64,000 nucleotides of DNA, from positions 2,855,921 to 2,919,920 of the forward strand of contig JANCRA010000067.1 of NCBI GenBank assembly GCA_024362935.1, written 5' to 3'. This stretch comes from Setophaga petechia. Its lineage: Eukaryota > Chordata > Aves > Passeriformes > Parulidae. Below the pieces are notes generated by a model. It had not been told where the DNA came from. It worked only from the letters and a program-made list of their open reading frames with translations, and ran no database searches. Of this stretch, positions 24,785-35,450 are shown one piece after another; position 1 is the first letter of the stretch; each line of letters starts with the position of its first letter. The position numbers were made by a program, and so were the translations under genes.

Positions 24785-25400
24785 TGTTAAGTATGTGAAA
24801 AATACATATTTTATGATTGGCTTTTCGCAAATATTCAAATGAATATTGTATGTGTTGTGTTAGAAAGTGATGCTGTATTAATTCTCTTAAGTAGTGTGTT
24901 AAATATAGTTTTAGGTTATAACAAAATGTTAAAATAGAAACTGTGCTATGTAAGAGACTTTTTAAAGAAAGGACTCACAGCTGACAGCAGCCACAGGACA
25001 CCTGAATCTTTCAGAGAAAGAGAATTTATTACTCCATTATCAGGAGAAATGAACTTCTGCCTGCCTCGCTCGGGCAGGATGATGCTGTTAGGATTAAGAG
25101 GAAGACGTTGACACTGACCAGACAGACTCCTGTGTTTTAATGGAATTTATGCCTCAGGTATGAGATGTATGAATATGCAGCAGATTATTGTTTTTAAGGG
25201 TTAATCCTCTCTTAGCGTGGGTCCCTTTTCGGGCTTGTGCTGCCCAGAAAAAGGTACCCGGATGTCCATAACTCTTGGTTTCTATTGTTTCATATTTCCC
25301 TAAATCAAATTGTCCAAATTATTATTACTCTAATGGTATTAGTATTTTTATAACCATTTTATTACTATGAAACTTCTAAAGTTTTAAAAACAAGTGATCA
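24785..25400 (+). mobile_element. ERVL-like solo LTR
   Basis: It starts 'tgttaagtatgtgaaaaata' and carries the later landmarks 'agcagattattgtttttaag', 'cttagcgtgggtcccttttc' and 'ttaaaaacaagtgatca', which I recognise as the layout of abundant songbird ERVL-type LTRs. The expected extreme 3' end is missing, so the copy appears truncated at about 25400. No internal retroviral sequence is present. Confidence 0.7.
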
Positions 25401-25432
25401 TAGAAGAAAGTTTAAAGTTTAGTGTACAGTAC

Positions 25433-25737
25433 TGTAAGTTTGTGTGTTATAACATGATTAATTAAAAAAAAGCTTACACTGTGATATGACTCTGTAAAAT
25501 AAAATATTTAAGAATTAGGTCAAAAATATAAATATCTTTCTTAGTAGTGTTTTATTAGTTAATAAATCTTTAAAAGGTCTTGTAACTAGAAGTCTTGGGA
25601 GTTTTTGAGTTATGTGGTGAAGATGTGATCTGAACTCACCTTTCCTACCTATGTAAAAGATAAGAAAAATAAATCACATTATCTAAAACAACTTAGAATG
25701 TCTCTAACTCATTCAAAATTCTTCACATATCCTTACA
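25433..25737 (+). mobile_element. Possible AT-rich LTR fragment
   Basis: An AT-rich block bounded by 'tgtaagtttgtgtgttataa' and '...tatccttaca', with AATAAA-type signals ('aataaatcac' near 25668), resembles short non-autonomous avian LTRs. It directly follows the truncated ERVL-like LTR. I see no target duplication, so the boundaries are tentative. Confidence 0.4.
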
Positions 25738-27043
25738 CCTGGAGGAGATAACAGCCCCTTTATGGAGTTTATTTTTTTTAAGAATGAAGTCTGGGAAAGG
25801 CTTTCTGTTTGTACTTCAGCATTTCCTATTTTATAAAATAATGGCAAAGTGAGAAATAGGTGGAAAAAGGTGCTGTACAAAGAACATTTGTTCTTTAGAC
25901 ACCAACACTGCTGATGGATTCTATTGTCATGAGCGTTTACCCTCCTTTTTATTAAGGGACAGGGAATTCAGTGACATAAAAAGGGTTCCTCAATCATTTC
26001 ACACACCTTAGAGCACTGAAATATAATACCAACCTTCAAGGAATAGGGTTGTTTCCCTGAGTAAAAGCTGCTGAGTTGTGTTGGAGTTATTCTGTGTAAA
26101 CAGAAAAGCAAAGACATTTTGTGTGTTACCATGGCTTTATATCCCCCCCAGAAAGATTTTCAGCCAGTTTCATAGATGGAAAATGGAATTTTCTCTCATT
26201 ATTTTGTCACTCCTGAATTTTCCTGTCATGTTTTGTTTTGCCTTTCTTAAAGAACTTTGCTTTGCAAGAGCTTCTTTTGCTCCAAGCAGGATCCCATTTT
26301 GGCTCTGGATTTTGGTGTGGGCTTTGCTCCTCTGTCTGCACTGGGTGCTTCATTTTGAGTGTGAAAATTAAAATATCCCCACTGATTTTCAACTCTATTT
26401 CCTAAAATTTACTTGGGGTTGTACTGTTGCCTTGTACTGAACCTGCAGCTTTCTCAAAGTGCCCATGTTGGCATTACTGCTCTTTCTCACTGTAATTTGC
26501 CCCAGTTGAAGGCTCAGCCCTGAATGCTGAGGGTCAGAAACTTGTGTGTCTTCCATTGGCTAAAAGGAGCCAAAGGACACCTTACAGGGATGCCCAGTTA
26601 TCTTATCTATTCCATGGAAACACCTTCTTCAAGCCCTCTGAACTGCCCTTTGCCAATTGCTCTGTCTCTTGAGTGTGCAAGGATCTTTGGCACCCATATA
26701 ATAATTAAAAGTTCACTGAAAAAACTCAACACTTGTCTTTAATGGGATGTGATTCAACTCTGCTATTTCAGGTGTCTCCTTTTAGGTGAGACAGAGTGGC
26801 TCCTGAGCTTTGTTAAAGGCATTGAGCATCTCCCACAAGGAGAGACCCAGATTAGGTGGTTAATTTGCAGTTTCCTGCATTAATCAGGTGAACTCCATGT
26901 GATGCCCCGGAGTACAACCACAAACCTTCTATGTCATGAGTAAATCATGAATGGGAACTGCTCTGAGACTGCTGGGGGCTTGTTGTACTCATGAATGAGA
27001 AAGGCTGCTGCTTTACCTGCTTGGTTTCTTTCTGTTTCTCCAG

Positions 27044-27137
27044 ATAGTTCTGCACTGTGAATCCTCTGTGAACCTGCCCTTGTCTGTGCTGCTGGAAAAG
27101 TACTGCGAAGCTTTGTCAGCCCGCACCAACGTCACAG
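27044..27137 (+). CDS. CRHR2: CRHR2 beta isoform, coding exon 2
   Basis: The 94-bp exon is flanked by a strong acceptor ('tttctgtttctccag') and a GT donor at 27138. It opens in phase 0, matching exon 1, and ends in phase 1, matching the shared exon at 55929. It encodes 31 residues plus a split Gly. Its core LLEKYCEALSARTNVTG aligns with the N-terminal segment of mammalian CRHR2 beta, where a Leu-Leu-Glu-x-Tyr-Cys motif is followed by an N-glycosylation site and Gly-Pro-Tyr. Cys43 in the spliced protein should pair with the Cys of TCWP in the next exon. Asn51 (NVT) is a likely glycan site. An extra Cys (Cys27) lies just after the signal peptide. Skipping this exon would break the frame. Confidence 0.85.
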
Positions 27138-28560
27138 GTATTTATTCCTCCATTTCTTGGTGGCTTCTTGTTACTGGAGGATCCATTTTCAAAGTGTCCT
27201 TGCTCCAGGAACATCTTTTCCTGCTGAGATAAACATACTGTCCCCAGCCTTGGTTTTCCCTTGGTGACAATTTGCAGTGGTGTGACAAGGAAGGAGAACT
27301 TTGAATTTTACACACCTGGAGTAGTTCCCTTCAGGGGAACTAGTGACAGCTCTTTCTCATAGTTTAATCTGTTGAATTTACTGTACTTACTGACTGATGT
27401 GATAGTTGAAAATTAGTATATTTGAGGTGTCTGCTCCATTTATCCAGACCAGTTTTTAGAAGCAGGGTAAAGCACTTGTTTCTTGGCTAAAATACACGAG
27501 CACAGAGATGATGCTTTAAGCAATGTGAAACTGGATCCAACTTTGTTTCAGAAGTGGGAGAAGCATGCTCAGAGCCACTCCTCTGCAGCATGACTCGTGT
27601 GCTGCAAGGAATGGTGCTTCTGGGGGAAAAACTACTTTTCTTCTCTTCCTCTTCACTTTCTTTCTCCCCTTGGTGAATATTTGTGGAGGGAGGAGCTTAA
27701 AATATAATGTAGGTATTATCATTCAACCAGTTCTCCATCTCTGGAGAAATGTCAAAGGAAATGAGGCTCAGGGAATTAAAAACCTTTCTGTAAAATATGT
27801 TGGATCAGTGGTGTTTTATTCTGACTTAATCTATTCCTTAAGGACAATAAGCTGATCTAGATATCAGACTGAAGTGTGAAAGTTGTGGTGCCTTCACTGC
27901 CTCTCAATTTGCATATAAATGGGTGTGTTGACCTGTATTGTGAACCTGCCCCGAGCTCTGCCCCTTGGTGCCATTGTGTTCCAGGGAGCAGCTCTGCCTC
28001 GAGTAGCAGCTTTGTTTATATCAGTTTAATGACCATCTCTTCCATTCCTTAGCTGGAAACAAAGGAAAGATAAATGAGGTTCTATATTTGGACCTTTCTT
28101 TTAGGTGTTCTTTGCCTTTTGAATGTGTTTGTAAATATTATCGTAAAACTTGCCATTTATTCATGAAGTGTTTTTCCTTGTGCAGAGCTTCTATTTTAGA
28201 AAAAAAAAAACCCAAATTTTCACACCAGGCTGTCTTAGAAGTGAGCAAACAATTTCTTTTTCAGTTGTTGACAAAATATAATTTTCTGGGCTGTTTATGT
28301 GATGCATGAACACACAGCATATTCTCCAGTGGAGTGTGGCTACTGGAACAGAATTTTAATGGCAAAAGGGAAGGGAGAAGCTACAGAAGCCTCTCTTCCA
28401 TTCCACTACCCTTGTGAGGTATCACTGATCAGAGGTAAAGCAATGGAACTTGATTTTTATAGTCAGTGCAACCTGCAGCTTTTTTAGAACAAACTTTCCT
28501 ATGAAGCTTTAAAATCCTGAGAACCTGTACTGTGCTTTGAGAGTGGGTTTATACAGGTAA

Positions 28561-28625
28561 TAAACCCCAAATATAGTAAAATACAGTAAACCCCAAATAT
28601 AGTAAAATACAGTAAACCCCAAATC
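28561..28625. repeat. 26-bp tandem repeat, 2.5 copies
   Basis: Units of 'taaaccccaaatatagtaaa' plus six bases start at 28561, 28587 and 28613. The copies are nearly identical, which points to recent local duplication. Confidence 0.9.
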
Positions 28626-30313
28626 TGCTCCATGATCAGCCTCAGGTACAAGCGTGAGGTGAACTTTGGGACACCCTAGGGACAAAAAATCACTTTTTTG
28701 CTCAGCATGGACCAGTGATCTTTTCTCAGTGTGGAGGGTCATCAACAAGAACATGGTGGTTGCCATGGCCTGTTGGTTTTGTGCTCCATGAAAACTGCAT
28801 CTTCCAAACAGTCTGGGCTGTTCAGCTATGAGCCTTCTCATTGTAAATGGTGGTCTGAAATATAATCACCACCTCTTCATGGTCAGTAGAGCTCTGTTGG
28901 TACAGTTAAAGACCAAAGCATGATTTAATCCTAAATTAAAACCTAAAATGGAGCAGAAAAAAAATGCTTTTCCTTTATTGGGGTCCAAGCATAATGAGCT
29001 TCTGTAACTAAATCTGCTGTAATATTTCAGTGTCCAAAATGAGGTGAGCTGTGTTACAGCCCTCATTTTGAACCTGATCATGACCAGGATGTGTTCCCCA
29101 GGAACATTGGTGAGCTCCATTCAGCAGCATGGATGGAGAGAACCAGAGCACAGAGCCTGCAGAGTCTGAGTCTTTTCTCTGGCTCCTGTTCTTTGACATA
29201 GTGCAGATGTATTCTAGAAGGGAAAAAAAAATATCAAGGAAAGAAACCCAAGGAGAGCCATATTGAACAATCTTTATTTAGCCAGGAGAACAGTAAACAT
29301 TAAGCTTTGCAATTCGTTATCTTCCCTGTTTCTTTTCCAGAAGATGCTGTTAATTAGTCCAATATGTTAATTTCCTCCTCTTATAATTACTAATTTCACC
29401 CCCAAATATGTTCACACTAAGTATCCCAAACAGATGGCATAAAATGCTTTTGAGAATGTAATGCATGGGTAATTTCACAGAATGGCTGAGAGAATGACAT
29501 TGTAAATTCATTCTGAAACAATTTAAACCAAGAAATTCTTTTTCAGAGTTGGAAAGCAACATTACTCATTTTCTCTTTTGGGCATTTTTTCCTTGAAAAA
29601 TCCCTAGATGGCACCTTCAGGATTGCTTGGATTCAGTTTCTCAGCGTGATGGTGTTGTCAATGAGTGGTTTAGGTCATTACAGAATCACCATCAAAGCCA
29701 TTAGCAGAAGTGTGTTTAGCATGAATTTGTGAAAGTGTGGGTTGGCAAAGTTCAGTGTCAAGGTCCACTCTATCACTTTTTACATGGATGAATCACACAG
29801 AGGAAAATCAAGTTAGAATTGAGACAGAATGATTTACACAGAGATGAAAAATGCAAAACAGCAAAAGGGACCCTTCTGTTGAGTCATGAGGGTCAGAGTA
29901 GACCTCCCTTGCTTGTTAAACTCATGACAGAGCTTAGGTCCAGCCCAGTTCAGTCTTAGTCCCAGACCTGGTGAATAGTTTATCTAATCTAAAGGATTAC
30001 ACATGTAATTCATTAGCATCACCTAACACACCACCATGAAATGTATCCCAGCAAAAGGTGATTTAATGGGATGTTGTAAAAACACCAATTCACCACAGAT
30101 GGAATTTTTACACAGCTTCTGAACCAGCAGCAGTCTGAGGTTTGTTCACAGTTTTTAGGTGGATTGTTGGAACCCTGGGTGCTGAGAATTTCAGACTTTC
30201 TGTGCTGCCAGGCACTGACCCCCAAGAGAACACTGCATTGACCCAAGGCCGTGGAGAAGCTTCCAAAATGGAATGATAAAACTCAGATTATGAGTGTGTA
30301 ATTTGATTAGAAG

Positions 30314-30714
30314 TGTGTAATATCACATGGTGGAAAACTTAGACTTTAAAAATTCAGAATATAGTAATATATGTGGAGCAAGATAGAAGTTTTAAGGCAG
30401 TAGCTGGTCCTTCTTCTTCACCTTCTCCTCCATGGGTTTGGGTGGTATTTTGTAATTAGACAGAAAAGTCTGCATTGTGGAACATGAGTGGTTAGTTATT
30501 AGATTAAAAGTAAAAATAATTTAAGTGTCATTTCTTAATTAGATAGTTTAGCCTTAAAAGACCTTGTAAGGAAAAATAGTTAGCCATTTTGTAACTTATT
30601 AGTGAAATACTGCAAAACTCATGCCTTATAAGACTGTAATATAGATAAGAAATAATAAATACCTAAGTCTAAACACGAAATATCATCTCAAAAGCTTCAA
30701 TCCCAAACTTAACA
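30314..30714 (+). mobile_element. Solo LTR, short ERVL/ERVK-like
   Basis: The block from 'tgtgtaatatcacatggtgg' to '...tcccaaacttaaca' is about 400 bp and TG...CA bounded. It has a TATA-like 'ccttataagac' followed about 30 bp later by AATAAA ('aataataaatacc'), the arrangement of an LTR in sense orientation. Flanks GAAG and GAGG could be an imperfect 4-bp target duplication. The internal region is absent. Confidence 0.6.
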
Positions 30715-33114
30715 GAGGCAGAAAAAAACCAACAGTGGATTACAAGATTTTTAGCAGTTCCTAATCACTGACTAATTTAACATTTGCAGAGGCTGTCAGT
30801 AGAATTTATTACAGCTACAACAGTCAATCACAGAGCTAAGATGGCAACATTGATACTACACTCTCTGTAGGTATCTAAGTTTCCATCCTGGCCACAATCT
30901 GGGTAAGTAATTACTGGAATTTTTAAAATTCCAGTAACAATGGAAGGTAAGGAATGTTCAAGGCTGTCAGGGAATGAATGAATATTCCCACTGTCACTCC
31001 CCACCCAACATGGTCTCTGCTCCCACCCTGGACACACAGAAATCCTTGGTGTGGGGTCAGGGACACTTCACCAAACTCATTTCACAAAGACCATGACCCA
31101 GCAGGAATTCCTGGGATCACAGAACAATCCAGAAGAGATCTGATAATGGGGGAAATGCACCACACCAGATGGGAAGTGTCTTTGTGTTTGTGTACCTGAA
31201 GAAAAAAAATTAGTTAATTATTACTTCACTTTCATATATAAGAGGAATTGGTTGAAATGGCAGAGTTTATTTTTTATAGGACTCAGCTTAGGATGTTTCT
31301 AAAGTTGTAATTTCCTGGTCTGGTTTGACTAGAATTACAGTGATACCCAGGATGAGCAGGTGGCTATAATTCTGTATTTGTGTGTGATACAGGCACTGAG
31401 TTAGAGCTTGAATTTTTCTAGGAACTCAGAGAACAGAGGTCCTCAGTTCACACTGATATTCCATGCATTGTGGAATGTTTTTGCATTATTCCCCTCACAT
31501 CCCTTGCCTTTCCCATCTAACGTGTTTCCACAGGAGGCTGCAAGTCTTGGCTTGCATCTGATCCTACTTAATTTTGGTCTGCATGGAAATCTTTTGATCC
31601 CCCTATTTGTTCCATTGACACATTTGACCACACAATCTTTAGGACCTTGTCAAAAGACAATTCATCTGAAAACAGGAAAAAAAACCAAAAGAGCATGTGA
31701 ATGGCCAATGCTGCTGTGCCTTATCAGTATACAAATTATATTCTCTGTTTTTCTTCTCTTGCTTCCCTTTCAGTCAGTTTGAAGGTTGCAGTTTGCATTT
31801 ATGGTGTTTAAGTGTATTCAGACAACCCAGCAAAGGAGAGGCAGTAAATCAGATGTCATGCACTTCATTTCAAGAGGTCCTGGGATGCACTGAAAGGAAA
31901 AATTATTTGTTCCTCCTGGTGACTGGATCCTCTTGAGCTGGGGGCTGGTTCCTTGCCCTCACTCTTGTCACTTTGTAGGGAAAGGCTGTTGTCTCAGAAA
32001 TGGTGGAAACACCCTGATTCTGAGTGATGCAGGATTCCACCTGGACAAATCCAGGCTTACACTGATCCTGTGTTGTTTCCTGTGGTTTCCAACTCTCTGG
32101 GGAAGCTGTGGTTCAATGAAAGTGTTGGTGGATGTGGGAGCAATGTATACAGGGATGGATCCACAACTCATCAAAGATGCTCATCAAGTCTCCAGCTAAC
32201 CTGACATCACTTGGAGTTTGCCATCATTTTCCCAGTTGTTGGGACAGTGTTTTATTCTAGAGGCTCCTCAGAAAACTGGGAATGTATGAATAGTGTTGTT
32301 CTTGGCTGGCTTGTTAGTTTTAAATAATCAATTTCAATCATTCTTGAATCAATGATCCTTTTAGAGGATCAAAGTTTTATGACACACAGGCATATTTGAT
32401 AATTTACTTTCCATCCCCAACTGCGAAGGTGAGCCCCTGTCTGCTCCAGGGGTTATTTATTTCTGTACATCACACCATTCTGTTTCCTGGAAACAGAAGA
32501 TTTGGCATCATTACATCCCTAAATATCCCTCCAGAGTAATGGTATGGCAGCAATCCTCTCTGCTTCCCTCCTGATTTTCCCAGCAGGCCCCATCAATGAG
32601 CAGCCCCATTTGGAGCGAGCCTTGGATGGGTGATTTATTTTCACAGATGCTTTCACTCCCTTGGCCTCAGCCTGCTGGCTGCAGCTCCCCACGCTGCTCC
32701 TGCAGCTGCCTGGGGGCCAGGTCACATCCACAGCACCCAGCCACTGCTCCCAGGCACAAAGATAACCTCAGACATCAACGTTTGCACCATCACCACTCCA
32801 GCTGGGCACCAGCAGCCTTCCCAGCGCTTCCTATTTTCAGATGTTGCAGCAGCACTGTTTAAATAGAGGTGATGATGTTGGTTTACTTTCCCACTGCCCC
32901 AAATGTCATACCAGGCAGTCTAGCTCTGCTTGCTTGTGCTTCCCAAAATAAAGTTGACAGTGCTGGGTGTTGTTGAACAATTTGTATTACTGCCCTTATA
33001 ATTTTAAAAAGTTGCAATTTTTTTTTTGAGTCTGGTGCTGTTCCAAACTGAGGGTATGGAAATCCTTTGTGTATTAGGAAACTGTAGGCAGTCCAACAAG
33101 TTTTGTGGTCCACT

Positions 33115-33248
33115 AGAGAGAATTATTTAGAGTAATAGAAAAATTTAATAATGGCAAGGTTGTGGGTTTGATCCTTGTATGACCCATTCACTTAAGAGTT
33201 GGATTGATAATCCTTGAGAGTCCCTTCCAAATCAAATTATTCTGTGAT
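33115..33248 (+). mobile_element. tRNA-derived SINE with CR1-like tail (TguSINE1-like)
   Basis: A degenerate tRNA-like head ('ttatttagagtaatag', then 'ggcaaggttgtgggtttgat' with a B-box-like GGTTTGATCC) is followed by 'cccattcacttaagagttgg' and a CR1-type tail '...cccttccaaatcaaattatt' and 'ctgtgat'. This order matches the songbird SINE known as TguSINE1. It is diverged and carries no functional tRNA. Confidence 0.6.
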
Positions 33249-33355
33249 TTAGGTTGGAAAAAGCCCCGAGGACCATCCAGTCCAACCACTAATACAACAC
33301 AACCCCATCCACCTCCAAACTATGTCCCTAAGCACCACATCTAATTTCTACATTT
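33249..33355 (-). mobile_element. CR1 LINE 3' fragment, tail-to-tail with the SINE
   Basis: 'aggttggaaaaagccccgag', 'gaccatccagtccaaccact' and 'tccctaagcaccacatctaa' are the reversed 3' end of a CR1 copy. It abuts the SINE tail directly, so two CR1-type tails face each other. Confidence 0.8.
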
Positions 33356-35278
33356 GCTGTAGAAGCAAAATATTTATGAGGGGTTTGGGGTTTTATTTTT
33401 TGAGTAAGTGATTTATGGATGAGATAGGTAAACACATCTAAAGGTTCCCACTTTTTTCCTAGGTGTCCAGAGGCTGATGAGTTCTTCCAAATCTACAACA
33501 ACAAATCTCAAAGCTCTGTAAAGCAGGCTGTAAAATCTCAACATGAAATGTTTCAGTAAGAAGTTGCCCCAGTGTCTTGACCCCATGGAAGAGTGTTTTT
33601 GCAGAACCTCAGTAAAGCACCAAAGGAAGTAATCTGCCCTCTGATTTTACATTGCACAGGAATGTAAATACCCTGGGAGCAGACACTGAGGTTTTTTCAT
33701 ATTTCAGAAATTTTTTTTTCATATTTCACCTGGCTCTATCACCTCTGTCTGGTGCATTCCCAGCAGCCCCTCAATAGTGACTGTTAAAATGCCCCACTCC
33801 ATCAAATACACCAAATCTTTGAATTTATACAGTTGGTACAATAAAACCATTTGCTGAAAGAAGTTTCTAAATTACATACCGTTTTTTGCACATCTGATAG
33901 ATAATAATACACACTGTAGAAATTCTCATTTTGTCAAGTTCCACAGAACAGATCAAGTGCCTTTTCTGTTCACACAGAATCATCTCAGTGTGTGTCTGCT
34001 CCTAAATGAAAACACACCCTGCCCTTTAAATCAGCATTTCTTTCTGGGTTTGGGGTTTAAATAACACTGTGGCCAATCTAAGAGTAAACCCATCAGAGTG
34101 GTACTGCAGAGGGCACTGGTCTGAAGGATGGGTGGCTCAGAGGATGTCCAACATCTGCAGAGCTGCAGGATATTATTAGGTGCACTGTTATTAGGAAATG
34201 GGAGAGATTGGGTGGAACAGGCAATTTTTTTTGTTGTTGTTTCTGATTTCAGTGTAGTGCCCAAATGTAGGAAATGGATTTATAGAAAATTCTCAGAGCC
34301 TGACAGAAGGCTCACACAGTGTGTGCATCTGTATGCAAACCTTGAGATAAGAAATGCTGACTTGGGAATGCCTGGAATAGGACAGACATTGCTGAGAGAG
34401 AAATTGAACGAGAAGCAAGTTTCAAAGGGTGGCCTTGCAAATAAGACTGGATACTTTGGAGGAACAGAACTAGGAAAGATGTGTTTTAATAGGATCCATG
34501 AGGGGTAATTTTAGATGATTGGCTTTAAAGCATTTACAGCATGATGTGGCAAAAGCTGATAGCTGATAGAAACACTTATAGTGTATTGTAATTAGGAAAT
34601 AATTGGCTTCTGATGTGATTGTGATGTTCTGGGTCAGAAAAGAGCTTAGTCCAACATCCATGAATCCATGACTGAGCTGACTCTCCAGGTTAGCAGTGAG
34701 CCTCTAGATGTGCTCTTGCTGACACACAGTCGTGCTCTCACCTTTGTCTCCCTGCTTTGGACAAAGCCAATGTTTCCATGCTTCTTTTGGAGAGGTCTTC
34801 TGACCACACTCAGAGGCAGACTCACCACAAAGCCAGACCAAGGTGAGGCTGAGCTCCATCCATTTCCCCGTGAGGGTAAACTCTGTGTGTATAAAATCAT
34901 GCCTGCTGGTGCTGCCTTCCTTCAGTACCAACTACTGACAGCAAAAAAAGAGGGTGACCTTCCACCCTCTGTTCTTGGTGTGTTCAAGATGTGCCCAAAG
35001 CTGTTTGAGGATCCAGCAGTGCATGCTTTGAGGAGGAGGAATGGAAAGGATGCTTCATACTTGCAGGAGCTGTTCTGGCTTACCCTAGAGTAGAATCTGA
35101 ACACAGAAAATGGATCAGAGATTCAGCTTGAAGAAATCCCCTGATGTAAAGCTGTAGCTGGCAGCTCCTTGTTTAACTCTTGAGTTGCATCACTTGGTTA
35201 ACTTGATGAATAAACTTATGTTATGCAGGGAATTAATTGGCCTCGGCCAGCCTTGAGATAAGAACATCTATTGTATAG

Positions 35279-35450
35279 TCACAGAACAACAGAATTTTCT
35301 GAGACCTTTAAAATCACTGAGTCCAGCCCTCAACCCAGCACTGCCCAGTCCACCTAAACCCTGTCCCCAAGTGCCACATCTACATATTTTAAATACCTCC
35401 AGGCTGGTGACCCAGCCACTTCCCTGGGCAGCCCACTGTCCCATATACAT
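35279..35450 (-). mobile_element. CR1 LINE 3' fragment
   Basis: Reversed CR1 end: 'tcacagaacaacagaatttt', 'ctgagacctttaaaatcact', 'cccaagtgccacatctacat' and 'cttccctgggcagcccactg'. Moderately diverged. Confidence 0.85.

Larger units (their letters stand above)
10891..27043 (+). other. CRHR2: CRHR2 beta intron 1 (inferred, 16.2 kb)
   Basis: It runs from the GTAAGT donor at 10891 to the pyrimidine-rich acceptor 'ttctttctgtttctccag' ending at 27043. It contains part of the CpG island, several LTRs, a microsatellite and a 392-bp tandem repeat, listed separately. Between them (about 11.6-19.9 kb, 20.5-21.5 kb, 21.8-22.9 kb and 25.7-27.0 kb) I see no exon. The 203-codon open frame at 13707-14318 looks like a chance frame. 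Confidence 0.7.
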
